DNA of 64,000 bases from Dactylonectria macrodidyma (lineage: Eukaryota; Ascomycota; Sordariomycetes; Hypocreales; Nectriaceae). The notes under the pieces were generated by a model, which was not told the DNA's origin, ran no database searches, and was given only the letters and a program-made list of their open reading frames with translations. The stretch is from positions 124,001 through 188,000 of the forward strand of contig JAGMUV010000043.1 in the NCBI GenBank assembly GCA_020744425.1, read 5' to 3'. Below, one piece after another: positions 55,165 to 64,000 of this stretch (within the stretch, counting starts at the first letter, position 1; each line of letters begins with the position of its first letter). Made by a program: the position numbers and the translations under genes.

Positions 55165-57678
55165 ATGAACCCAATTGAGGGCCCCCGTCGCTTCCCTGAT
55201 GATGCCCTTCCTCCTGAACGCGACTACAACTCGCTGGAGGAACTACGTGCAGCAATCAATGCTTGGGCAGCGCCACGAGGCTATGCCTTTGTAGTCCAAA
55301 AGTCTTGGAAGACCTCTAGTAGAAGAACTGGAGTTATCTTCGGCTGTGACCGAGGAGGGCGCCCTCCTGGCCCAAAGAAACGGCAACGGCAAACTATATC
55401 ACGTCGTACGGGATGCCTCTTCTCTGTGATAGCAATGGAAAGCCTATGCAAGACTGCATGGAGTGTAAGGCATCGTCCTCGGGCTGGCTTTGGTCAACAC
55501 AATCACGAACCAAGCCTCAGTCAACTGGCACATCCAACACATCGTCAGCTATCATCCTCAGATAGATCAACAGTCCAACAACTCGCCAATGCCGGCATTG
55601 CGCCAAAGGAGATTAGGTCATACCTACGTATGAACTCGGATATAATTGCTACACAGCAAGATATCTATAATTGCATTGCACAGGGCAAGCGAGACCTTGC
55701 CGGAGGTCAAAGCAATATGCATGCCCTTGATGATCAGCTCAAGAGTGAGGGCTTCTGGAGTCAAATACGCCTTGACGAGAGTAGCAGAGTTACAGCAGTA
55801 TTATTTGCACATCCTACATCACTGGCATACCTCAAATTATACCCTGAAGTGCTTATATTGGACTGCACATACAAGACCAATAAGTACAAGATGCCTCTTC
55901 TCGATATAGTTGGTGTTGATGCTTGTCAACGATCCTTCTGTATTGCATTTGCATTCCTTAGCGGCGAGGAAGAGCATGACTTCATCTGGGCTCTTGAGCG
56001 TTTACGGTATATGTATGAGCTTCATGGAGCAGCCCTTCCCTCTGTAATACTTACAGATCGCTGTCTTGCTTGTATGAATGCTGTTTCCTCTCCCTCTTGC
56101 TTCCCTCAGTCAACCCCGATGCTATGCTTATGGCATATCAACAAAGCAGTCCTGACCTATTGTATGCCCGCATTTACTCGGGATAAAAGCGATTCTCAAG
56201 GGCAGAAAGAGTGGAAGGAATTCTACGACTCTTGGCATGAGATTGTAGCCTCACCGACTGAGGATATCTACAACGAGAGGCTTGAGAAGTTCAAGGACCG
56301 TTACATCCCTGGCCATATCAACGAGGTGGGCTATATCATGGAGACCTGGCTAGATCTCTACAAAGAGAGGTTTGTGAAGGCGTGGGTTAACCAATACCTT
56401 CACTTCGAGCAATATGTGACATCACGGGGCGAAGGCATTCACAATCTTATCAAAGGTCACCTGAAAACATCGCAAGTTGACCTCTTCGAGGCCTGGAGGA
56501 TCATCAAGCTTGTTCTGGTAAATCAGCTTGCCGAGCTCAAGGCAAACCAAGCCAGGCAGCATATCAGCATACCTCTTCAGCTATCTGGGGCATTGTATAG
56601 CAACATCTGTGGTTGGATATCACATGAAGCTTTGCGGAAGGTTGAGGCTCAACGGCAACGACTATCAAGAGAACATCCTGCGTGTACAGGAGTTTTCACT
56701 AAGACTCTTGGTCTGCCTTGTGCTCATAGCCTGAAGCCTTTACTGGACGAGTATCAGCCCCTTCTACTACATCATTTCCATTCACATTGGTATCTCCAAC
56801 GCTCAGGAAGCGCCCAGCTTCTCATTGAGCCTCGCAAGCAGTTCGACCGTCTAGCAGCTAGTTCAACGCTGCCACCAAGAAGCACACAGCGTGAGCCTTG
56901 TGCATTTGAAGCTGTTGAGAAAGCAGTACAACCAAAGGCACCGCCAAAGTGTTCGAGATGTCATCAGCAAGGCCACAACATGAGGTCTAAAGCATGCCCC
57001 TTACGTTATGAACATCTATTGCAGGCTTCTGCACAAACCTCTATAACAACGCATACAACAACACACACATCTACTCGCTCTGTAACCCGCTCATTATCCC
57101 CATCATCCCTATCAGGATCCTCTGTAATATCCGAGATTGTAGCCATTACAACAACACATACAACAACACGTACAGCAACTCGTGTACTATCTCCTCCAGC
57201 AGCCAGACCAGCAACTGTTACTACAGCAAATGCAAGAGCAGTGCCTGCATTACGAGTTGATGACCCCCTTGCTATCTTCCAACGATACAAAGAAGCACGA
57301 GAGGCCTGGTATGCTACATTGCCTCGGGGGGCCATCAAGACCAATCAACAATACCGGAAGGCTATAGGGCTGCCTACCCGTTACTCTAAAACAGAGTATG
57401 ACTGGTGCCTTGACTACAAGCAAATGGGGAGGCATTGCAGGGAGAAAAACGGCATTAGAGAGTGGACTAAGGAGGAGATGATGAGTTATCTTGATTGGGA
57501 TAAAGCCGAGAACGAACGGGTTGAACAGAATGTAGGGAGAGAGAGAGAAGAGCAGCCCTTCGTACAACGGCGAGGGATGCGGCATGTCTGGGATGCTGCT
57601 GAAAGAGATCGTGAATTACAGGAGGAATGGTATGGAGGTGGGAAAACCCCTCCCCCCCACCAACATTTGCAAGATTGA
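55165..57678 (+). CDS. MULE-1 transposase (FAR1/Hop-like) with C-terminal extension
   Basis: An 837-residue intronless transposase. The N-terminal FAR1/WRKY-GCM1-type DNA-binding region is SLEELRAAINAWAAPRGYAF...GCLFSVIA...HNHEPS. The MULE catalytic domain has first Asp in LILDCTYKTNKYKMPLLD, second Asp in VILTDRCLACMNA and Glu in TSRGEGIHNLIKGH. The SWIM zinc finger is CTGVFTKTLGLPCAH and the CCHC knuckle is CSRCHQQGHNMRSKAC. An unusual tail follows: a Thr/His/Ser-rich repeat (HTTTHTSTRSVTRSLSPSS) and a domain with IFQRYKEAREAWYATLPRG, RKAIGLPTRYSKTEYDWC and REWTKEEMMSYLDWDKAENE, also found in MULE-2. The start is ATG 55165 (MNPIEGPRRF). No lesion is seen. Confidence 0.9.
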   Translation: MNPIEGPRRFPDDALPPERDYNSLEELRAAINAWAAPRGYAFVVQKSWKTSSRRTGVIFGCDRGGRPPGPKKRQRQTISRRTGCLFSVIAMESLCKTAWSVRHRPRAGFGQHNHEPSLSQLAHPTHRQLSSSDRSTVQQLANAGIAPKEIRSYLRMNSDIIATQQDIYNCIAQGKRDLAGGQSNMHALDDQLKSEGFWSQIRLDESSRVTAVLFAHPTSLAYLKLYPEVLILDCTYKTNKYKMPLLDIVGVDACQRSFCIAFAFLSGEEEHDFIWALERLRYMYELHGAALPSVILTDRCLACMNAVSSPSCFPQSTPMLCLWHINKAVLTYCMPAFTRDKSDSQGQKEWKEFYDSWHEIVASPTEDIYNERLEKFKDRYIPGHINEVGYIMETWLDLYKERFVKAWVNQYLHFEQYVTSRGEGIHNLIKGHLKTSQVDLFEAWRIIKLVLVNQLAELKANQARQHISIPLQLSGALYSNICGWISHEALRKVEAQRQRLSREHPACTGVFTKTLGLPCAHSLKPLLDEYQPLLLHHFHSHWYLQRSGSAQLLIEPRKQFDRLAASSTLPPRSTQREPCAFEAVEKAVQPKAPPKCSRCHQQGHNMRSKACPLRYEHLLQASAQTSITTHTTTHTSTRSVTRSLSPSSLSGSSVISEIVAITTTHTTTRTATRVLSPPAARPATVTTANARAVPALRVDDPLAIFQRYKEAREAWYATLPRGAIKTNQQYRKAIGLPTRYSKTEYDWCLDYKQMGRHCREKNGIREWTKEEMMSYLDWDKAENERVEQNVGREREEQPFVQRRGMRHVWDAAERDRELQEEWYGGGKTPPPHQHLQD

Positions 57679-58225
57679 CGGAAAATGTGATTGGTATTGT
57701 GATGGGGTCAACGGTCCACCTAGTGTTTTAATACAGTAGAGGCTAGCTGCTAGCCTAGGATGGCCCTACTTAAGGCGATCAGTCTGCCTGACAAATGAAA
57801 AGACACGCATTTTCCCTTCTTTAATTTGTATGACACCTTTTGTCGCTTGACACTTATTACCCTATAGCTGTCGCAGCAGCTCTTCTCGATATTTCTTTTC
57901 TCTTTCTCTCTAGAGACATCAGACAGCAGTATATTAATTGCTTTCTGTATCTCAAACCCCCAGGAGACAGCTACTTGCTTGCTTCCTCTTGCCATCTGCC
58001 CCTCTCCAGCTCCTACCCTGCGGACGGGTGTGGTCTACACTAAAGACCTCTTCCACTAACAAAGTATATATCACTAGAAAAAGGAAGAAAAGGCGAATTT
58101 CCGAGTATATCTATAATGACCCAATGGTTTGATTTGATAGAGTTGTGACTGAGTTGCAGTATTGGGTTAAGTGGGCTTAGTAGCCGTCAATTGAATGAGC
58201 GAGAGAGCTACCAAAGCTAAAGAGA
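57679..58225. other. Spacer between convergent MULE-1 genes
   Basis: A 547-bp non-coding stretch inside the element between the 3' ends of the transposase gene and the second gene. Confidence 0.5.
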
Positions 58226-58861
58226 TCATTGCCTTCCCTGCCAATACCACTGAATATAGCTATTTCGATCAACATTCGCGATGTGAACTCCTGCATTCTC
58301 TAAAGCTACGATTGTTGGCATATAGGTAGTCATCCCTACAGCCGGTGAAGGCCAAGTCGTGTCTGGGACCGTAAATTGCTGATTCCGACATACCTGATCC
58401 ATAGCCTGAAGGTTGAATGTACTCCAATAGGGATTGATATCAGGATTGGCGCGCTGTGGCCGTTGCTGAAGTCGTTGATCCCAATACGCAATACGCCACT
58501 CTCCCTCAACCTGATATCCCCATGGGCGTGAGATCACAGTAACAGGATCCCCTTGAGGAAGATACTAAGTGTTGTGGGCTCTCACAAGGGCTTGAGGATT
58601 CTGGACATAGAGAGCATTGGAGGTGGTTGGATCATTTGGCAAGGTATGTTGAACCCACCAATGGAGCATATGCAGAGGATCGGTTGCTGGATAAGGATCA
58701 TTGGGGCGCCGCTCTCGTTGCTGGTTGCTAGTAATGGGATGTAAAGTAGCCCGTATATTCGCAGTTGTAGGATAGACTGCCCCTGCTAGTGTTGATGTAT
58801 TGTCTACAAAGATTGGGAAGTCTTGAGGGTTCTGACGCTGACTTTGGTTGCAGTTGTACAT
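58226..58861 (-). pseudogene. Second gene of MULE-1, unknown function, one in-frame stop
   Basis: A 212-codon frame from ATG 58861 (MYNCNQSQRQNPQDFPIFVD) to a stop at 58226, broken only by TAG at codon 99 (ALVRAHNT*YLPQGDP). The C-terminal half reads WGYQVEGEWRIAYWDQ, VPDTTWPSPAVGMTTYMP and IVALENAGVHIANVDRNSYI. I recognise no domain. The MULE-2 copy has exactly the same length. The stop could be a CpA-to-TpA change of CAG. Possible roles are an accessory transposition protein or a passenger gene; neither is shown. Confidence 0.6.
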
Positions 58862-59126
58862 CTTTGCGATACTGTTTGATGAAGGAATAGAGAGCTTCTT
58901 TCAAGGGAAAGAGCCCTGCTTTATATAATGCACGCGTTGAAGTGATTCACTTGATAGCTATGGACCTGTGGTGTTCAGATGATGCGAGTGTAGGTATTGT
59001 ACGTTCTTCACGGCCCTGGGCAGACTGGTACGCTGCCAATAGATGATATATCACATATTGAAGAGCTGTGTATATAGTAAATCACTGTATCTCTTCAATT
59101 GTACAAATTGATGCTGTTTCCGTAGA

Positions 59127-59313
59127 TGTCATGGGCCAGGGCCCATATCCTTGCGGCTGTGCCGCAAGACGTACTAGGCTCGTGCGCGCCAGGCACGAGA
59201 AATCGTTCCACAGCTCAGGGGCACTTAGGAATTTCTTTCTTTCTTCTTCATCTTTGATGTAAATAGCATCCTGGACTAGATAGCTGGAATACAGTTACTA
59301 GAGGCCGTTCACA
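59127..59313 (+). mobile_element. Solo LTR with 5-bp target duplication
   Basis: A 187-bp TG...CA sequence (TGTCATGGGCCAGG...GAGGCCGTTCACA) with perfect 5-bp flanking duplications GTAGA (59122-59126, 59314-59318). Its layout and several blocks (TTTCTTTCTTTCTTCTTCAT, CTAGAGGCC-TTCACA) resemble the Gypsy LTR at 45007-45222, so it is a solo LTR of a related family, inserted within MULE-1. Confidence 0.88.
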
Positions 59314-59775
59314 GTAGATTGAATAGTAGAGGGATATCTCTTACTCACACACGTATCGGGCTTACATAACAGATCTTATTTGCACAGCTAGCTGTGCAAA
59401 AAGTCACGTGGTCTTATTGGCACAGCTAGCTGTGCCTGTATGAGCCCCCTGAAAATACGATTCGTTATGTAAGCCCAACCCGTGTGTAAGTAAGAGATGT
59501 GCCTCTTCAATCCACAGAAATAGCTTCTATGCATACAAATGAAGAGGGATAGTGATATACTGTATCTATAGCTGTTCAATGGGTCATATTCGATCTATTT
59601 GCAACACACCAGTCTGCTCAAGGCCGTGAAGAACATACAATGCATCCTGCTGCATCATCTGAACACCATAGCTATCACGATATAAGTGAATCACTTCATT
59701 CATCGTGCAGTATATAAAGCAGGACCTCTCTCTTGTAAGAAGCTCTCTATTTCTCTATTAAAAATTACCATCAAG

Positions 59776-60411
59776 ATGTATAACCGCAACCAAAGTTAGC
59801 GCCAGAACCCACCAGATATCCCTATCTTTGTGGATAGTACGGCAACACCAGCAGGGCCTTTCCTAGTAAACACTAATAACCAGTTTCTTCTACAGCCCAT
59901 TGCCAATAACCAACAGCAAGATATGCCGCCTACGGAACGCCTCGCCCATGCACCAACAACGCCACCCCCTGTTGAGCAGTGGAGGGCTGTTACTACCTTA
60001 CCAACCGACCCAGCCTCTCTAAGAAGTCTCTATGCAGACCCCCAAGCACTCACAAGGGCTCAAAATACTTAATATCCTCCTTAAGGCCAGGCTGTTACTA
60101 CACAGGTGCTGCTACATGGATATCAGCTCAATGGAGAGTGGCATATTGGGTATTTTAACAACGTCATTCCTCCCCTACAACAGCGCCCTCATCCAGATGT
60201 AACTCCTATGTGGACTAGCGGCCGCCTTCAGGCCCTTGATGCTTCATATCGTGCTCGGGACTATACGGTTCCAGGCACGGTATGGCCAACGGCCGCTGTA
60301 GGAATGACTAACAACCTGCCACAGCTCCGGGCAATAGAGAGCTCAGGGATTCATGTTTGGAGCGTTGATCAGAATGGGTATGTTCAATGGATATGGCAGG
60401 GAACCCAGTGA
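59776..60411 (+). pseudogene. Second gene of MULE-2, unknown function, three in-frame stops
   Basis: A 212-codon frame homologous to 58226-58861 and colinear without indels in total length. It starts MYNRNQS, then TAG at codon 8 where MULE-1 has CAG. It has TAA at codon 99, where MULE-1 has TAG, and TAA at codon 103, where MULE-1 has CAA. The conserved end reads GYQLNGEWHIGYF, VPGTVWPTAAVGMTNNLP, IESSGIHVWSVDQNGYVQWIWQG. All stops could come from CAA or CAG by C-to-T change. Confidence 0.6.
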
Positions 60412-60646
60412 TATCATAGGATAGCTTAATGAAAGCGGCATTGTGTTGTTAGTGCTACGTTACTAAGCCTACTTAACCCTACATGTAAACTCGACTATAA
60501 CTTCATTAAATCAAGCCATTAGATCACCATACCTATACTCGGAATTTTGCCTTTTCTTTCTCATTCGAACGATATATATTAATCACATTTCCCATCAACC
60601 TTGCAAATGTTGGCGGGGGGCGTTCCCACTAAGCCCCTCCCCCCTG
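60412..60646. other. Spacer between convergent MULE-2 genes
   Basis: A short non-coding stretch corresponding to the spacer 57679-58225 in MULE-1. Confidence 0.5.
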
Positions 60647-60849
60647 CTATATAATATCTCTCTCGGCAGCATCCCAGATGTGTTGCATTCCTCGCCGCTG
60701 CAGGAAAGGCTGCTCTGCCATCTCTTTTCCTACATTCTCTTCAACTCGCTCGTTCTCAGCCTTATCCCAGTCAAAATAACTCATCTTCTCCTCCTTAGTC
60801 CACTCTCTCATACCAGATTCCCCCCTACAACGGCTCCCCATTTGCTTAT
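60647..60849 (-). pseudogene. MULE-2 transposase, C-terminal fragment
   Basis: It encodes KQMGSRCRGESGMREWTKEE...DWDKAENERVEENVG...GMQHIWDAAERD, the last part of the MULE tail domain as in MULE-1. It is separated from the rest of the gene (63092-64000) by piggyBac-2. Confidence 0.85.
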
Positions 60850-63091
60850 CCCATCGAGTGCGGATGGACCCCATTTTCGCCAAGGCCAAAATACCCACTC
60901 TTATACCCACTTTTACTCCGCACTTCAATCAGTACATGACGAAACATCATTTGCAGCTATGTTTTCTTACCTGCTGTCACCACCAAAACCGTCATTTTGT
61001 TCAATGCTGCGATGTCTTCTAGTGATTCTGATGCTTCTGATGCCTCCGGTGCCTCCAGGGCTTCCGTACGGAGCTGTATTGTGGTTGAGATCCTTCCTGA
61101 AGACCTCGCTGTCGCCTGCACTGCCGACTGTACGCCGGAGCGGTGCGATAACAGCACAGTCCGGCCCCACGAACCTCCGGCTGTCGAGCGCGGGCCGCCG
61201 GGCTCCTTCGTACCCTTTGACGTACCGACCCGGCCCCGAGAGATACGGGAGCTGCCGGCAGCCCCGCTTGACCTATTCCTCCGGTACGTTCCCCGGGGCC
61301 TTATTGAGCGGTGGGTGCAATGGACGAATGCAGCGCCGTTATCTAAGGAAGGTCCCCGGGCTAAACGGTCAAGAGTGTATGATCGGAGGAAGACTTCTGT
61401 AGATGAGATTTACCTCTTCTTAGGAATCCTGCTTTATATGGGGATACATAGCGAACCTCAAATATCAAGATATTGGTCAACTCAACAGCAAAAGGAGGAT
61501 CCTATCTATCTATTCACCCGGTTTATCTCCCGGGACCGCTTCCAAAGTCTGCTCCGGCAGCTACGTATCTTTGATACCTCTGAATTCCAGCCCAGCCAGT
61601 CAGGAGGTCAACGCCAGGCCCGGGCCCAAGCCCCCGCCCAAGCCGGAATGCCAGATATATACCGGAAGGTTAATGAGTGGTCAGCCCATATCCAGGAGAC
61701 TGGGGATTCCTTCTATACAGCCGGCTCCGACCTTACCGTTGACGAGGCTATGGTCCGGTTTACGGGCCGGTCCCTAGAGACGACGACAATACCGACGAAG
61801 CCGATCCCAACCGGCTTCAAGGTCTGGATCCTTGCCCAATCGGGCTACTGCCTCCGGTGGCTCTGGCACGTACACGGAAAGGGCCCATACGGACTAGTCC
61901 CTCAGGCCCGGCCGGCAGGCAGCAAGGCTGGAGCAGCTGCCGCAAAGTGGGACCCGTTAACGCCAACGCAACGGGTTGTAACGACACTTATTACCCTACT
62001 TCCGGCTGCAGTCTACCACGTATTCCTAGACAATCTCTTTGCTTCCGTACGGCTTCTCCGGGCCCTCCGGAAGCAGCAGGTCGGAGCTTCCGGGACCTGC
62101 CGGAAAGACAGTGGGATAGATAAGATCCTCATCGCCGAGAAGGAAGCAGAAGGCCAGGGTATTCCTTGGGGTCAGATCCATTGCATCCCTACCTTAGATG
62201 GGGAGGTATGGTATTGCAAACTGCTTTCTATAGATATCTCCATACTGATCAATTTGTCTCTTCATAGGTCAACCAATTCACCTGGAAGGATAACGCCCTT
62301 GTCCTCTTCTTGACAACCGTCTTCCGAGAAGGCCGGGAGGTTATCCGTCTCCGGCGCCGGCCGGCCGGAAGCTCTGCTGGAAAGCGGGCTGCCCGGAAAG
62401 AAGCCTTCGGCCCAGACGTCCGGAAGAACCTCCCGGTGCCTGAGGCAATTGATAAATATAACCATAAGATGAATGGGGTTGATATTAGTGACCAGATGAG
62501 GTCCTATTATCAATATAACCGCCCTATTCGTCGAGGAGGCTGGCAGGCACTTGCTTGGAATTTCCTACTAGAAGTGATCGTTGTAAATAGCTTCTTCCTG
62601 CAGCTCTGGGGTAAGCCCGAGTGGCAAAAGGTTAAGACCCAGTATCAATGGCGGCGACTGCTTGCATCCCAGCTTATTCAACAGTTTGGACCATTAGCAG
62701 GAGGTCGAAGACTTTCACGACCTCAACGGGCTTCAGATAAGAGGAAAACATCTATTCCTTGGCAGCACCATCGCAAGGGATCAAGGGGGGTTAACTCGCC
62801 TTGCACCTATTGCGGCAGGAGGAAGAAACGCCAGGCTCTAAGTGAGGTATCTAGGAATAGCCTCACTCAACAGCCGCAACAGCGAAAAAAGACTCGAAAA
62901 GGCTGCTTAGACTGTAACGTACCGCTATGTACTGATGGAGATTGTTGGTACCTCTGGCACACCCAAAATCTATAGAGGAATCGAGGTACCCTGAATCTTA
63001 GCATATGATTCGATTATTCTAGTGGTCCCATAAGCCCTGATTGGCTTTACCCCGCCCTTGGCGAAAATGGGGTCCATCCGCACTCGATGGG
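60850..63091 (+). mobile_element. piggyBac-2 element
   Basis: A 2242-bp element with inverted repeats of about 36 bp beginning CCCATCGAGTGCGGATGGAC (60850) and inverted at 63091. It lies inside the MULE-2 transposase gene. Removing it with one copy of a flanking AT restores the MULE reading frame; the TTAA duplication typical of piggyBac is absent. Confidence 0.85.
61012..62975 (+). CDS. piggyBac-2 transposase, intact
   Basis: A 633-residue DDE transposase of the piggyBac family. Exon 1 is 61012-62205 and exon 2 is 62268-62975, separated by a 62-bp intron (GTATGG...CATAG) between PTLDGE and VNQFTWKDNA, the same place as in piggyBac-1. Catalytic aspartates are in LTVDEAMVRFTG, YHVFLDNLFASV and KMNGVDISDQMRSYYQYNRP. 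The C-terminal cysteine motifs are CTYCGRRKK and GCLDCNVPLCTDGDCWYLWH. The start is taken at MSSSDSDASDAS; an ATG 15 bp upstream is also possible. No lesion is seen. Confidence 0.88.
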
Positions 63092-64000
63092 ATAGTTAAT
63101 ACACCACTGGAGCTCTGCTTTGCTATAGCGTGCCGGCAACCCCATAGCCTTCCGGTATTGTTGATTGGTCCTCAACCCTCCCCGGGGCACTGTAGCATAC
63201 CAGGCCTCTCGTGCTTCTTTGTATCGTTGGTAGATAGCACGCGGGTCATCAGCTTGTAATGTAGGAGCCGCAGCTACTGGTGTAGGTGCTGGAGGAGATA
63301 CTATACGAGTTGTTGTGTGCGTTGTTGTGTGCGTTGTTATGTAGGCTATAGTCTCAGATACTATAGAGGTTCCTGACATAGATGCTGGGGATACTGAGCG
63401 GGTTATAGAGCGAGTGGTTGTATGTGTTGTTATATGCGTAGTTGTAGAGGCTTCAATAGGAGTCTGTACTGGATTTATTGTTGTAGAGGGTCCTGTTGGA
63501 GCCTCTACGAGATATTCGTAGCGTAAGGGGCACACCTTAGACCTCGATGTATGGCCCAGCGTGCCACATTTGGAACACTTTGATGGCGCCTTTGGCCGTA
63601 CTGCTTTATCAATGGCTTCAAATGCACAAGGCTCACGCTGTGTGCTTGTTGGTGGAAGCTTTGAACTGGCTGCTAGGCGATCAAATTGCTTGCGAGGCTC
63701 AATAATAAGCCGGGGGGTTCCTGGGCGATGGAGAAGCCAGTGTGAGTGGATCTGCTCTAGCAGAAGGGGCTCATCGAGCTGTACCAAAGGTTGAAGCATA
63801 TGAGCACAAGGCAGACCAAGGGTCCTCGCAGTGACTCCTGTACATGCAGGATACTCTCTCAATAGTCGTTGCCGTTGAGTATCAAGCTGCCGCAGGGCTT
63901 CATGTGATAGCCAACCACGGATATTACTATACAACGGCCCAGATACATCAATTGGTGTGCTGACCTGCTGCTGAGCTTGGTTAACCTCGAGCTGGTTGAG
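63092..64000 (-). pseudogene. MULE-2 transposase, central and C-terminal part
   Basis: Open to the window end. It encodes the region after the catalytic domain (LYSNIRGWLSHEALRQLD), the SWIM finger CTGVTARTLGLPCAH, the knuckle CSKCGTLGHTSRSKVC, the Thr/His-rich repeat and IYQRYKEAREAWYATVPRGG, ending at QWCINY where piggyBac-2 is inserted. The N-terminal part lies beyond 64000. Confidence 0.85.

Larger units (their letters stand above)
54980..59449 (+). mobile_element. MULE-1 element
   Basis: A 4.47-kb Mutator-like element bounded by identical 94-bp inverted repeats (54980-55073 and 59356-59449, beginning GGGGGCTCATACAGGCACAG). Each repeat contains two GCACAGCTAGCTGTGC palindromes, one with CC/GG ends. 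It carries a transposase gene (+) and a second gene (-), and an LTR has inserted near its right end. No 9-bp target duplication is visible (TAGCTGGCC left, TGAAAATAC right). Confidence 0.88.
59450..64000 (-). mobile_element. MULE-2 element (continues past window end)
   Basis: A second Mutator-like element in opposite orientation. Near its left end only the inner part of the terminal repeat is left (GTTATGTAAGCCC at 59464). The same gene order as MULE-1 follows in reverse: second gene (+), then transposase (-). It is interrupted by piggyBac-2 and runs off the window. Confidence 0.8.

Noticed and set aside
1..64000. Starship giant element with a DUF3435 tyrosine recombinase captain
   Set aside because: No frame shows the captain's recombinase motifs; the cargo-like gene mix alone is not evidence.

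Overview
The window looks like a transposon-rich accessory region of a filamentous ascomycete, probably a Sordariomycete of Fusarium-like type. The reasons are short 47-80 bp GT-AG introns with CTAAC/CTGAC-like branch sites, fungal-only families (TRI12-type MFS, Zn2Cys6 regulators, BTB proteins, kinase-like fungal proteins) and fungal transposon families (Fot/pogo, hAT, MULE, piggyBac, chromoviral Gypsy, LINE). The genus is an inference; no rRNA or marker gene is present.

Region 1 (about 0.7-15.3 kb) is the only long stretch of ordinary genes. It holds a TRI12-like efflux transporter, an FAD-dependent monooxygenase, an HSL-type alpha/beta hydrolase, a PaiB-like FMN-binding protein, a GNAT acetyltransferase broken by a stop, a monocarboxylate-type MFS transporter and a Zn2Cys6 regulator. 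Enzymes, two transporters and a regulator side by side look like a small catabolic or secondary-metabolism cluster, but no substrate can be read from the sequence.

Region 2 (15.7-24.8 kb) is nested transposons: a TA-flanked MITE, a 5'-truncated LINE, and an intact hAT (hAT-1) sitting inside an older hAT gene (hAT-2) that is also cut by the LINE. A decayed unknown gene follows. Region 3 (25-34.4 kb) holds a coiled-coil/kinase-like gene, a tRNA-like sequence, about 3 kb with no gene I recognise, a piggyBac element and a BTB gene. Region 4 (34.8-45.2 kb) holds a truncated pogo element, two related hAT elements, one inserted into the terminal repeat of the other with an 8-bp duplication, and a chromodomain Gypsy element missing its 5' part.

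Region 5 (45.2-54.3 kb) holds a truncated Zn2Cys6 gene, a hAT MITE, an aldehyde dehydrogenase gene with frame lesions, an MFS pseudogene split by an intact Fot/pogo element, a BCS1-like pseudogene, a second hAT MITE and a gene for a small cysteine-containing secreted protein. Region 6 (55-64 kb) holds two MULE elements in opposite orientation, the first bounded by identical 94-bp terminal inverted repeats. Each carries a FAR1/SWIM transposase gene and a second, unrecognised 212-codon frame on the opposite strand. A solo LTR lies in the first and a complete piggyBac in the second.

The best candidate for something undescribed is the second MULE gene. It has the same length in both copies and an in-frame stop at the same codon in both. 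Several lesions in the repeats fit CpA-to-TpA change, as expected from repeat-induced point mutation (RIP).
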